Shown in pieces: positions 46,201 to 56,780 of a stretch of 64,000 nucleotides of DNA; the first letter of the stretch is position 1, and each line of letters begins with the position of its first letter. Source of the stretch: Stemphylium vesicarium (taxonomy: Eukaryota > Ascomycota > Dothideomycetes > Pleosporales > Pleosporaceae); the NCBI GenBank assembly GCA_004380135.1, contig QXCR01000024.1:181683-245682 (forward strand), given 5' to 3'. The notes beneath the pieces were generated by a model. It ran no database searches. It was given only the letters and a program-made list of their open reading frames with translations, and was not told the DNA's origin. Position numbers and translations under genes: made by a program.

Positions 46201-48576
46201 GTACAAGCCCAAACCCAACCTCTCTCCGGCAGATCCCAACCACCTTTGAACCCTTCCTTTCCCCACAATCTGATCATTTTTGCTTGCCAATAGACCCAGA
46301 GGATCCATATCCTGTCCCTTGATTCGTTCGTCACGCATGTCTTAGCTTTGGGGTTGGGTTCCGGTGCGCATTCCTCGCCTGCCAGCGTGTACGTCGCCAA
46401 AAGACTAGGTTGGTTCTTAGTGCCAGGAACTCCACCTATCTCTTCTCTTCGCGAGTGCATGCGTCCCAAAAACTAGCAGACTCTTGACGTGCATGCCCAA
46501 TGGGGCGCAAATCTTTGCTAGCACTGGCTCTATAGCCGAGTTATTGTCGAGAGAGAAGTGGTAAGAATGGGGTGGGCAGGACAGGGCTGTGCTGGTCTCA
46601 GGTACTGGCAGAAAAAGAGGTTGCGATTGGGTGGCTGATGGAAATCGATGTGAGGGTGTTCGGTGGGTGTGAGGTTACGTGGGGTCGGGCGCCGCCATGT
46701 TTGATGTTGTACTTCGTGTGCTGCGGTGCGGGATGCTGTCTCTCTCACACGGGGTGATGGGGGTGAGGCGCAGCAACGAGACTAAGCCGCCGTTCAGCCA
46801 CAAGTGTAGCTGTCGTTCATCGGTGGAGCGTCTTATGGATGCTGACCATGTGGCTGATGTTGGGACATTGAATATACGACACCCGACAGGTTTTCTGTCT
46901 CGCAAAGTGTCATTTCCGTCATCACGCGCCCGTCGCTTCGTAGCAATGCCTCTCTCTCTCTCTCTCTCTCTCTCTCTACCTCCCTCTTTCGCCCTTGCTA
47001 TCCCGACCCCAAATAGCCGACCGATTTGGGGGCCACAATCCAGGAACCAGCGTCGCGCCGCTCGTCAGCGCCAGCCCTATATTCGGCCCCCAAATCCTCT
47101 CGCGCTCCCCGTCCCCGTCCCTGTCCCGTCCCATCCTTCTTTTCTTCCCTTCCCCCCATGACCGCGTTCTCAAAATAACCCTCGGATCTTCATGCGCGAT
47201 ACACTGCGCCGCCGCCGCATGTGTTTCGGTTTGCACCCGGGGAGCGAACTCGTGTAAGATTGCGCGCGAATCAGGAGACATTTTTCTGCCGGATATGGGG
47301 AGGCATCCTGGGTGAGGATGGGGTCTCAGGTACCCGGCTGGGGTGATGCGCGAATGGGTGGGAGGGCTCGAGGTAGATGGGATGGAGGGTTTAGAGTTGG
47401 GGCTGTGAGGGGTGAGAGGGCGAGTGGGGAGGTGGGTATGACGACTGAGGGTATTATGAGGGCAGGATTTAGTTGAGGGTACGTGTAGTGAGTTACGTAT
47501 GTGCTGACGGCTGATTGCAGTGGTGATGGCGAAGGGTCGCTGACCTTGAGCATGTCGTTTGCTTTCGCCCCGAGTTGCTCTGCCTTGATTCCTATCAAGA
47601 CACCATTCTAGAAGTTCACTCTAAGCCTGATCTCAGCTGGATGTTAATCCTCATACCGGACCAACTCGGAGTCCGGATTCAGTTATTGCCGCCACCTTCA
47701 ACAGGACTCCATGGCGAAAGCGTTGAAGGATCTCTGTTGTACCCACGACGTCACTATGTGGGCTGAGTTTCTTACTGCAACCTGAGCGGGCATGCCGCCA
47801 TCTGCCAGAGATTGTGAGCATGTGCCTGAGTTTCGTGCACCTTCTTTCGCGATCACGGGATCTCCATGCTCTTGATACGCGAGTGAGATATAGGTACGAA
47901 GGTGGTACTTCCTCGCTGTCTACCTAGTTGCGCCACACTTCGCATACACGTGATCGAAAGCTAGCCGAGTTAAAGTTAGGTAAGTCGACCTCGGGGGAGG
48001 AAGCGGCCTCGAAGTCCTCATCTTGAGTCCTCGAAAGATTCCTTTCCCTTCATTCACTCGAATATTCTAGATGCCCTCATCAGCTGTGGGCCATTTTTTC
48101 TTCCTTATGTGCGACGTGAGACTGCCCAGGCGGAGAGGCAGTGCAACACCACGGTGCGCAAGCAAGGAACGCAACCAAGAAGACTTGTGTGGTAGCCAGT
48201 AGTCGAAGACGCCGGAAAGCCGCGATCATGTACGCAAGCAGCATGCCTTGACGAGTCGACACATAGGGGCAAGGCATCAAAGTCTAGGTCAGACAATAGC
48301 TCTTCGCCTAGATGCGGATGAAGGGGGCTTTACTCCTAAGGGTTCTTGATAACGTGCTTTTACGATGGCTTACAGTAGCTTCGAGAATCACAAGAGATCA
48401 GATGGAAGGTGATTCGCACGTCTGGCGGCGGCTGAGCTGACGCCCCATTGCCTGGCATAGGAGGCGAAAGGAAAGCGTCGCTCGTCCGCGTCCGCAACAC
48501 CGGAGCACCGCCACATTGCAATTGTGTGATATACCGGACACTTTCCTCATCACACTTGGAAAGTCAGCTTACTACC
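43280..48576. other. Gene-poor stretch of 5.3 kb
   Basis: No convincing gene on either strand. Open frames of 100-165 codons (44200-44682 minus, 45302-45700 plus, 45972-46469 minus) lack motifs. A CGRAC-like cysteine cluster at 45390-45450 does not fit the Zn2Cys6 spacing. The part from 46.1 to 47.2 kb is pyrimidine-rich and includes a (CT)14 run. A long untranslated leader or a non-coding RNA cannot be excluded. Confidence 0.4.
46950..46977. repeat. (CT)14 microsatellite
   Basis: Fourteen perfect CT units, directly readable in the sequence. Confidence 0.97.
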
Positions 48577-49780
48577 ATGCACCAATTTGCAACACAAACC
48601 TTCGCCACGTACAGTCTCGTCATTTTTTTGGCCGCCAGTCAGCTTTTCACAGCGAATGCTGCGACTATCTCAACACAACCTTATCCGGAAAGCGTAACCT
48701 TGCAACAACAGGCGGAACCAGAAGCACAAGATCAAATTTCCAGTGGTCTGACCGCGTGGGAGATAGGATGTGGATACGCTGTAAGCGGCATGTATTGCCG
48801 CATGCAGCGCATTCTATTCTACGCGATAGCAGTCTTCACATTCTGCTTCCGGTTTCATAGTTGGCTCACAGCTAGCGGTGTCGCTTACTTGACGGCAACA
48901 TCCGTAGTCATGGCGATTCACAGTCTTGCTCTACAATTCGGTACGGACATCGTTCCAGACTGCGACGCCGCCTTATCCATCCTTCTTCTGTTTATCAGCG
49001 TCGTGACAGCGTGGACCTTCCTATCCTTTTCCCCTCGAGTCCTCCGGTATCGCATGAAGACCGCATTTGTGACAACAGTGGCTCTACACGTCATCTATTG
49101 TGTTCTCTGTGCTTACCACTTTAGCAAAGAAGATCAGAAACATCGAAGACATCGCCAGTGAGCTTACCACGAAGCTCGGAAACGACTACCACCAAACACC
49201 TAACGACTACCCGACTTCGGTCAATGTGTCATGGAACTGCCTGCTACTTGCAGGATGTGCGGTTACTTGGCTGATGAAGGGCTTTGACTCGCCCAGCCGT
49301 TTCAGAAACGGTTTTTACCGAGCCATGACAAGATCCCCACTTTTATCGTCAGTCGGGAGCATGGCTAAGTCTTTCTCGCACGTCTCGTTTTACCCAAAAG
49401 CTATAGCCACAGTCTGTTATATTTTGAGCCATCTATTCAGGCTCTGTCTTCCTTCCTATTTCGTCTTCTTCGTTTTTGCTAACGAGCGCGAGATCGCCTC
49501 GTACAACTTCCCGGAACAGGAGAGTCCCCGCAACGCCGGTCAATGGGGACCTTGCGTCGCCTTTATCCTTGCTATCATCCTTGCTGCTGTCTCAAAGTGG
49601 ATGAGGTCATCATCCTTTCAGCCAAGCGTATGGAATCTGCAAGGAGTGAAAAGGCCGCCGGAGTTCGAGCGGCCTCCATGGCTTCTCGGGTGGGAAGAAG
49701 ACTGGTACTGGTATGCCACGACCAGGGAAGAACTCAGAGCATTCCTGGAATGGTGGCAAGATCCTATGACTGTATCTTAG
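48577..49780 (+). CDS. Multi-pass membrane protein of unknown function, at least two exons
   Basis: The first frame starts at ATG 48577 with a signal sequence (HQFATQTFATYSLVIFLAAS) and carries five further hydrophobic segments, among them a RILFYAIAVFTFCFRF, an AYLTATSVVMAIHSLAL and an ALSILLLFISVVTAWTF segment. The second frame covers about 49130-49780 and adds a CLLLAGCAVTWLMKGF, a YILSHLFRLCLPSYFVFFVF and a VAFILAIILAAVSKWM segment. It ends in a Trp-rich tail (PWLLGWEEDWYWYATTREEL). The two frames must be joined by an intron near 49047-49137. No junction satisfies both the frame and the consensus well (best 49047-49137 or 49078-49129), so that part of the model is open. The product resembles the large lineage-specific membrane proteins of ascomycetes; no function is known to me. 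Confidence 0.72.
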
Positions 49781-50496
49781 AGGTCTTCATCAGACCGAGA
49801 ATCAGGCGGTTGCGAGGAGGATGTCAGTATCGCCAGTACCTGGGAGAAGATTCTTTACCCTGGGCTCTGTACGGAAGATTCGCCAAGCCACCTTTGGCTG
49901 CCGATTTGGAGTAAGACAATCTATCTGTTTCTTCAGCGGCGCATCGGGGGCTTGATGAAAAGGATCTATTTAAAAAAATCCAAAGCTCGACGCTGATAGA
50001 TTTGAGAAACTTTGACCTGCCCAACTCATGCATCTCTCGGTGCGAAGACGAGAGACAGGTGTACAGCGGCGATCGGGTCTTCCAGCAATGCTACTTTCTC
50101 TTAGATGAGCATGCATTCCAGCTGATTCATATCGGCACTCTAGAGACAAGTGGTCGGAGCAAGACGGGTCGTGGGACATCGAGCAGATTGCTTGGGTTGC
50201 TACAACGCAGTCGAATTAAGGAGTCAAAATCACCAACTTTTCTTGACGTAATGCCACGTACACGGACAGCTTCGCTCAAGTCTAATTCACACCGAAACTA
50301 TCCCCCATGCAGTCGCCAAGAGCAAGGGCGGAGCCTGGGGCGGAGCACCAAGCGAACCCCAGGTTTATCCACCAATCAACCCCGATCACCACAATCACAC
50401 AACAAAACCACGGCAAAGCAGCGCATAATGCTGGAAACGCAAAGCTACGTCTCTTCAACTCGAAAGACAACATCAAATCAGTCGAGCATCATCAAG
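49781..50496. other. Intergenic, upstream of the PEBP gene
   Basis: About 700 bp. The frame of the PEBP gene is open back to about 50002 but that part lacks protein character. An in-frame ATG near 50428 would add about 23 residues to the PEBP protein. Confidence 0.45.
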
Positions 50497-51090
50497 ATGG
50501 CGTCCAACTCCCTCGTCGACTCGCTGAAGAGCGCAAAGCTCCTTCCCTCCGCCATAATCCCGGAGTCTTTCACCCCCACTCTTGACCTGAGCGTCAAGTT
50601 CTCATCCGGACTTGAGCCCGAGCAGGGAAGTCTCGCACGCCTCAGCCAAGTCAAGGAACAGCCCATCATTTCCATCTCGTCACCACCCACATCCTCAGCG
50701 GCAACATTCACATTCATGATGATCGACCCCGATGCGCCAACCCCAGACGACCCAAAATTCGCTTACTGGAGGCACTGGGTCGTCTCTTCCATCCCATCTC
50801 CCTCAGCGACTACTTCACCGGAAGACATCACCGCACGGGGAAAGACGCTGACGCAGTACTTAGCGCCAGGGCCAAAGGATGAGAGCGGCCCGCATCGGTA
50901 CCTTTTCCTGCTGTTTGAGGAGAAGGAAGGCGAGACTCTGGAAAAGGCTGAGGTTGGTGGAGAGGAGTTTGTCGAGCGAAGAAGCTTTAGGGCCGAGGAG
51001 ATTGTAGCGAAGAAGGGGTTAAAGTTGGTGGGTGTGCAGTGGATGAGGGGTGTTGGAGACGGATGGAGTGGAGGGAAGGATGAGCTGTAG
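50497..51090 (+). CDS. Phosphatidylethanolamine-binding protein (PEBP family)
   Basis: A single exon of 197 residues from ATG 50497 (context CAAGATGGCG). The two PEBP signatures are present: MMIDPDAPTPDDPKFAYWRH with the HW pair (about residues 74-94) and GPHRYLFLLFEE (about 131-142), which together form the anion-binding pocket. The C-terminal helix is present, and the length is usual for cytosolic PEBPs. In yeasts the relative Tfs1 inhibits carboxypeptidase Y and acts on Ras signalling; whether this protein does so is an inference. The gene ends 167 bp before the target-site repeat of the composite hAT element and is not disturbed by it. Confidence 0.94.
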   Translation: MASNSLVDSLKSAKLLPSAIIPESFTPTLDLSVKFSSGLEPEQGSLARLSQVKEQPIISISSPPTSSAATFTFMMIDPDAPTPDDPKFAYWRHWVVSSIPSPSATTSPEDITARGKTLTQYLAPGPKDESGPHRYLFLLFEEKEGETLEKAEVGGEEFVERRSFRAEEIVAKKGLKLVGVQWMRGVGDGWSGGKDEL

Positions 51091-51257
51091 AGTGGTGAAG
51101 GGTCACGAGAATACTTTAGATTTGGATCATGGAGCCCTGGAAGAAGACATGACTTAAATTCTCCTCGGAGCCAAATTCATTGTTACTTATTTCTAGCGTA
51201 CGTGCTGACCCTCACGTAGGGCAACGCTTTCGCTCATGGGATGGACCGAGCGCTCCT

Positions 51258-51265
51258 CTCACTAT
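51258..51265 (+). repeat. Left copy of an 8-bp target-site duplication, CTCACTAT
   Basis: It lies directly next to the hAT terminal repeat starting at 51266 and is identical to 55492-55499, which directly follows the hAT right end. Eight bases is the length hAT transposases generate. Confidence 0.85.
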
Positions 51266-51412
51266 CAGACTTTCCAACAAGCAAGTCAAGTCAAGCCGGC
51301 GGGCTGGCTAGAGTGGAGCTTGATAAGATGGTGAGCAGCTTGACTTGATCACATAATCAAGCTGAGATAGGCGGCTTGCTTGATGCTTGACTTGATAGCT
51401 TGATAGCCTATA

Positions 51413-51958
51413 CTACAAAAATTCTTGGTGTTGAGTCTCGTGATAGTCGCCACCCCAGCTGCTGAGGTCGTACAAAAGCTCCATCTTGTCGTCCGTCATC
51501 GTCGACTCAGCCGCGACCTCGACGTCGCCTAAGCCAGCTCTTTGCCACCGTCTTACGCACTGTATAGCCGCTAGAAGTTGCGGTTTAATAGCGCGGCGAC
51601 GCGGCTCAAGGAGGTCGCCAAGCTCACTAAACAGGCGCTCACACTCACAGCTTGAGGCTGGAATAGAGAGTACGTCAAGCGCGAGCTTGCTGAGGTTAGG
51701 GTAGCGATCGCGCAGCTCTACCCAGTATTTGATAGGGTTGTTTGCGTGATTGCTACCTTTCTCCGTGCGCGGCTCGCTGCGCTTCCACCGCTCGAACTCG
51801 TCGTCGTCTGTGTTGTTGTTGATGGAGGCGCTGGGGTTAATGAGGCTGTCAATCGCCGCGTCCGTGTCGCTCGTGAGGACGTCAGGGCGCCTCACCTTGC
51901 GCAGCGAGGCGCTATATAGCTGCCAAAGGGCGCGGAAGTTGCGGTTGTTCACACGCAC
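51413..51958 (-). pseudogene. hAT transposase, C-terminal part only
   Basis: About 180 codons ending in a stop at 51413. The hAT dimerisation region is clear: NPIKYWVELRDRYPNLSKLA followed by SIPASSCECERLFSELGDLL and EPRRRAIKPQLLAAIQC. The N-terminal BED finger and catalytic Asp/Glu residues are absent, and upstream sequence (to about 52020) soon loses all similarity. The fragment has no stops of its own, in contrast to its counterpart in the second hAT end copy (about 55130-55220), where the same sequence carries many C-to-T and G-to-A changes. Confidence 0.9.
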
Positions 51959-52358
51959 AATGAGTATCGCAAAGGAACCAGAGTCTGAAAAGACTGAGGT
52001 TAAGTTTGAGACCAGACCGCCCTAGGTAATATACGTAGGGGCTGGGTATGTTGTAGCACAAGGCTGAGACTGAGGCTGCAATCGAGGCTGGTCTAGATGC
52101 TATGAGTAGGAGTTTGGGTTGCTTTTTTTCTGTTTTTCCTCCTATCAAAGAGCGTTGTATCTTAGTACTGTTGGATACGTAGACATTGCCAAGAATTACC
52201 CCGCCGTCCTCGTGTGATGGTGTTTTGGGGGGCGGACAAGGCTGAGGGCGAACTTTACGACGCTAAGGCATTGAGATTTCCGTCTTTGCGTTCATTTCTT
52301 TATCATTATAGCCTTTTTTTTGGTAGAATTTACTTTTTTTCCCTTGAAGTTGGACAAG

Positions 52359-54719
52359 ATGAGCGAAGAGCGCGATCACATGGTGAGGGAAGTGAGTGAT
52401 CACACATTGAGCGAGGTGAACGATCACACAGCGCGTGAAGAAAGCGATCGCACAGCACGCGAGGAAAGTCATCATACATCGCTCGAGGAAAGGGACCACA
52501 CGGCGCGCGATCAAGATCAGAACGTCCAACAGTCGACACAACTTATACCCACCAGCGACAGGGACTCGATCGTGCCCAGCCTTCGATCTTCGGCAACGCA
52601 ATCAAGTAAAAAGTCCTCAAAAACGCCAAGGCTTATGTCGAGTTGGACGCACCGGCGATCTACTATTACTCTCATCGTTGTGTTCTTTATCGCTGGTATA
52701 GCACTTAGCCCCTTCTCTCCGTGAAAGAACGATAAGCTCACGCCTATCAGCTATTCTACTCGCCGTCGCCCACGGAGTCTTCTACAACTGGCTCGACGGC
52801 ACATTCGCCGAGCACCGCCTTCTCGAACAATCCCAAGTAATTGCCATATCGCTGCTCATCACAACGCTTTTCAAAGCATGTCTAGTCGCCAGCGTAGGCC
52901 TCGCGTTCACGCAGCATTTATGGAAGATCTTCCGGCAAAAACTCCTCCGTATATCGCAGATAGAGCAGCTGTTCCATATCCGCTCAAATCCACTTGAGTT
53001 GGCCAAGGTCAAGATCGTGAAGGACACACCTCTTCTGTTCCTAATGGCTATTTTCGTTTGGCTGTTACCGATAGCAGTGGTATACCCACCTTCTTCTTTG
53101 ACTGTTACTTCGAGGCCGTATTCTGAGATACGGAGTCTTGATCTCTCGGTGATGAATCTACCTCCTCCAGAGGGTCTGGATTACCTTCACCCGAATAACA
53201 ATTCTGTTCCCAGTCTTGCATATCTGCGTAGGGCTGCTATGCCGTGGGCTGGAGCGTTGGACGAAAACACAACTGGCACAGTGGCTTATGACTATGTGTG
53301 GGTAACTGAATGTTTTGTTGTTGAGGAAATTTGCTGATAGTGTATCCAGGCAACCTTCGAGGCCACTTCTCAGTCTAGCGAAGCTAGTCCTGTTGACTGG
53401 AGAGATACTGGAATTCCCCTCGCCAAAGATCGAGAACTTAAGCTACGCTCTTGAGTATCGAACTCCACAGGTTGTCTGTAGGCAAGAGGCGTATAACTGG
53501 TCATATTTTGGGAAAGTGGGCGAACTGAAGCCTGTGTTCACGATTGATTGGGACAACGAGCTTTCGTACACGCTTCCTCCATCGGTGTTCAACATCAGCA
53601 ACATACAATATCCTGGCTTGTACAGCTTCAACGATGACTCACTGGAATACGAGTACGCTGTAAGCACCGAGAGCCTGGTATGCGAGCTCCTCTCGACCCT
53701 TATGAGTGTAAATATCTCTTACATCCGAGGTGTGCGACACGTCGATCATGTGTTGAGAGACGTGCAGCCTATGCCAAATATCAATCAGAGCGTATACGAA
53801 TTCCCGTGGGGCAATGGAGCAGCGTGGCCCAATATCTCGGACGTTCCTACCGACACCCCAGAATACGCCGACTGGGTTTCACGAACGAGGGAACGTCTTA
53901 CAAATTGGGATATCCTCGCACCGATGGATGCCTCCTTTCTCAGTCTGAACCATACATGGGAAGGCTGGCTGGGTGAAGCCGTCGACTGGAATTATACCAG
54001 ATGGAATGGAACCTTGGTGCCCCTTGAAGGCAGTACTATCAAGCAATGTATGCTTGTACCTACCTGAGACACATCATGTCATATTAACTGACTCATCCCT
54101 TGCAGCCGAAACGATTATCGAATGGTCTGCTTTTAACACCCAGCGATACAACGTTTCATCCGAATTTAATACAGTACGCGAAAATCCATCGGAAGTGGGA
54201 AAATATATCGACGACGAGACATTGTCAAAGATATTCGACCCACGCCGAGATCTAGACTTGAGCGAAAGTATGATCAACGCTTTCCTCATCAACGTGAGTA
54301 TCTCAGCTCTCAACCTCAATACGTGGCTCGTTCAGCACCCAGTTGACGTCACCGAATACCGCACCACCTACCACTTCTCCCGCCCGATCAATCTGATCTT
54401 GCCATACGCTTTGTCTATCTTTCTTGCCCTAGGTTTTGTCGTTATTGGTATTTGGTCCCTTGTGGCGAATGGTGTTCCTGCGACCGATGGGGGATTTTTG
54501 CAAATTGTGACCACGACCACAGGGCGTACTGAGATGGAAAAGCTGATTGAGAAGAACACAGAAGAGGAAGGAGAGAAGGGGAAAAATGGAAAAGACTTGT
54601 TGAGCATGAGAATTCGGTATGGAAAGCTGGTAGACGAAGGGGGTGAAGATACAGGTCGCGTGGGATTCGGAACGCTCACCGAGACGAGACCATTGGGAAA
54701 GCAGACGAGGGATGAGTAG
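52359..54719 (+). CDS. Multi-pass membrane protein carried inside the composite hAT element, four exons
   Basis: Exons 52359-52695, 52751-53297, 53350-54047 and 54106-54719 give 731 residues. The third exon could begin at 53341, and its donor is GTGGGT. The cytosolic N terminus contains six 8-residue repeats (SDHTAREE type). Then come three membrane helices: one split by the first intron, one around QVIAISLLITTLFKACLVAS, one around FLMAIFVWLLPIAVVYPPSS. Next is a large outer domain of about 350 residues with many N-glycosylation motifs (NISNI, NYTRWNGT, NVSSE), a last helix (YALSIFLALGFVVIGIWSLV) and an acidic tail. This architecture, with the TVTSRPY motif after the third helix, belongs to a broad ascomycete family of unknown function. 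The frame is intact, with no RIP-like stops, although it lies between transposon ends. Confidence 0.87.
52371..52514 (+). repeat. Six imperfect 24-bp coding repeats
   Basis: Each unit codes for eight residues of the form x-D-H-T-A-R-E-E (RDHMVREV, SDHTLSEV, NDHTAREE, SDRTAREE, SHHTSLEE, RDHTARDQ). All sit in the N-terminal cytosolic part of the membrane protein. Confidence 0.9.
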
Positions 54720-54864
54720 AATGATTTCACGAAAAAATCCCAATATTCGGGAGAAATACAGACTGCACAGTGCCCGGCTGATGTTGCCAGTCGAAAAGCG
54801 GTATGGCTTGCGATATGGGTGTTTGTGATAACGAAGCACATTCAGAGCGTTGATGTGTCCGCGT

Positions 54865-55491
54865 CAGACTTTCCAACAAGCAGGCCAAGTCAAGCCGGCG
54901 GGCTGGCTCAAGTGGAGCTTGATAAGATGGTGCGCAGCTTGACTTGATCACATAATTAAGCTAAGATAGGTGGCTTACTTAAGGCTTAACTTAATAGCTT
55001 ATTAGCCTATACTGTCACGATCAAGCCCTACGCCACTTGACCAAGCACTACCAAAAAGGTACAGTGTTCCGAATAGGAATACTGGGCGTAGGATAGCATA
55101 TATACTTGTCACATATACTATTAAATTTCTTAGTATTGAATTTTATAGTAGTCGCTACCCTATCTACTAAGGTCGTACGAAAGCTCTATATTATTATCTA
55201 TTATTATTAACTTAGCTGTGCACGGCGTAAAGTTGCACGGATCGCTTACTAAGCTACGTTTGCAACACTAAAAAACCATTACAAGATCGCTTCTACCGCA
55301 AAACCAGCAGCCCTACCAGTAGCTAGCTACTGCCTCCTCCCAGCTCAAGCTGACCAAGCTACTCAAGCCGGCTTCCTCCTCAGCTTGACTTGGCTTATTA
55401 ATTACTATGAGGCAGCTTGACTTGAGGGAACAATCAAGCTTCAAGCCGGTCAAGTCAAGCGCTTGATCTGGCTCGCTTGTTGGAAAGTCTA
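54865..55491. mobile_element. Internally deleted hAT end pair (MITE-like), forms the right end of the composite
   Basis: It starts with the same CAGACTTTCCAACAAGC as the outer left end and ends with its complement. The first 150 bp match 51266-51412, and about 55119-55200 match the transposase 3' end. The inner part has many changes such as ATCAAGCTGAG to ATTAAGCTAAG, as RIP would make. Between the left part and the right end nearly all of the transposase gene is missing. Its left flank does not repeat its right flank, so on its own it lacks a target duplication. Confidence 0.82.
55013..55113. mobile_element. Short solo-LTR-like insertion in the inner hAT end
   Basis: The 101-bp segment begins TGTCACGATC and ends TTGTCACA. 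It is flanked by TATAC on both sides (55008-55012 and 55114-55118). The uninterrupted copy at 51266-51440 lacks it, which shows it is an insertion. TG...CA ends and a 5-bp target duplication fit a solo LTR, but the ends are not good inverted repeats and the length is at the lower limit. Confidence 0.6.
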
Positions 55492-55499
55492 CTCACTAT
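55492..55499 (+). repeat. Right copy of the 8-bp target-site duplication, CTCACTAT
   Basis: Identical to 51258-51265 and directly adjacent to the right hAT end. Confidence 0.85.
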
Positions 55500-55727
55500 G
55501 TTCTCTCGGAACGTATAGTAAAAGCTGTACACAGTGTTTCGGGTCTTAGCTTTGTCGCCATTATTCTTTGAGGACACTTTGTTCACCCCATGTCTTTGAC
55601 ACTTTTTTGCAATTGCCAATGATTGCACAAAAACATATGTCCTTCACAACTCCGAAAGCATACTTAAACGCATACTGAGATTCTCAAGCTCTGTGCACTA
55701 GAAGAGGCCGGCCTGGATCCTATTTCC

Positions 55728-56696
55728 ATGGGTCCAATTACCCAACCACCAGAGTTGGACTACAAGAAAGCTTATCGCGCATGGGGCCTGAGTACTGGAG
55801 ATGGCCCCTACAGAAATGGATCGGCAAGAATCATTGATGCGTACGAAGACGGAGCAGCCGTGAAAGTGTGAGCACTTTCAGAGGGTCTCTCGCTCAGAAT
55901 ACACGGGGTCCTCTTTCTCGGTCGACTCTTTCGTTTTCAGTCTCACTCGTTCGCCGAGAGAAAAAGGGACGCCGATCTGCGCCTTCTACGAGACCGAGCA
56001 TCGTTGAAAATGCTGAAGCTCCGTGCTAAAGTAATAGAGAGATCTCTGAGAAAGACGCGTCGCATAGCGGATGAACGTGAGCACGAAGATGTGTGGCACA
56101 AGATCGAGACATCCTGGTACCAGCAAAAGAAGTTACAGGAAAAAAAGAAATCACTAAATGGAGAGGAAGAGCTTAGGCAGCAATGGCAGACAGCCTGGTT
56201 GGCCGTCGAAAACGCCCTCGACAAAGTTTGGATAGAAGCTAGACTGCTGAAAAACTACAATTCTGCTGTGGAGGAGGTCCATTCTTCGAACGATTCGTCT
56301 CTTCGATCACACCTCGAGAGAGTCGGCCTTCATCAAATCGATGGAGTGATGAAGAAGAACAAACCAGAGATCAGGGGAAGCCTGATGAAGCAGACGAGTC
56401 GAACCGTCACAAAGATGGTAGATCAGAAATTCTGCGTGAAGTAAGGAACATAGCTTTAAAGGCCAACATGGTCTTTTGGGAGTATAACCACTATCAATAC
56501 AACTTCCAACGTGAGCTTCAGGGCCACTTGGAATCCTTGGGTAACGGTCGCGATGAGTACTCCGTGGAACGAGATAACTTCCTCCACACCATATGAATAC
56601 CAAAGGTACAGAGACTGGGGTACCTCATGGAGCACGAGCGATCCAAACTGTTGAAAGCTCACGAAATAGCAAAACCCCGGGCACAGGATTTGGAGT
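55728..56696 (+). pseudogene. Helical, charged protein gene with a frameshift and a stop
   Basis: Exon 1 (55728-55865) and the start of exon 2 (from 55941) join across a 75-bp intron with a GTGTGA donor and a TTTTCAG acceptor. They read into a Lys/Glu/Arg-rich helical protein to about 56276. From about 56321 the protein-like frame is another one (rich in Asp, Glu and Arg, with KANMVFWEYNHYQYNFQREL). The join needs either a 44-bp intron with a poor GTCCAT donor or a frameshift. That frame then has a TGA near 56594 and continues afterwards to a TAG at 56727 (LGYLMEHERSKLLKAHEIAK). The pattern is that of a gene decaying by nonsense change. I do not recognise the family. Confidence 0.55.
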
Positions 56697-56780
56697 TCAC
56701 ACCTCCTTCGTGGCCGTGGTGGGACTAGTAGCAGAGGAAGACGAGTCCGTTGAAAGAAATGGTCCTGAAGGTATCTGCGA

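Larger units (their letters stand above)
51266..55491. mobile_element. Composite hAT element carrying a membrane-protein gene
   Basis: The 4226-bp segment starts CAGACTTTCCAACAAGC and ends GCTTGTTGGAAAGTCTA, inverted repeats with one mismatch at the outermost base, and is bracketed by identical 8-bp repeats. From left to right it holds the left hAT end (51266-51412), the 3' part of a hAT transposase gene (minus strand), an intact four-exon gene at 52359-54719, a second copy of the left end starting at 54865, and the right end. The 8 bp left of that inner copy (GTCCGCGT) do not match either outer flank, so the inner copy was not the last one to define the insertion. The layout suggests that two hAT ends moved or captured the DNA between them as one unit. 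Recombination between separate copies is an alternative. Confidence 0.7.

Noticed and set aside
54857..54872. Reading the inner hAT copy as an independent insertion with its own target duplication
   Set aside because: The 8 bases left of it (GTCCGCGT) do not match the 8 bases right of its end (CTCACTAT), whereas the outer left flank does.
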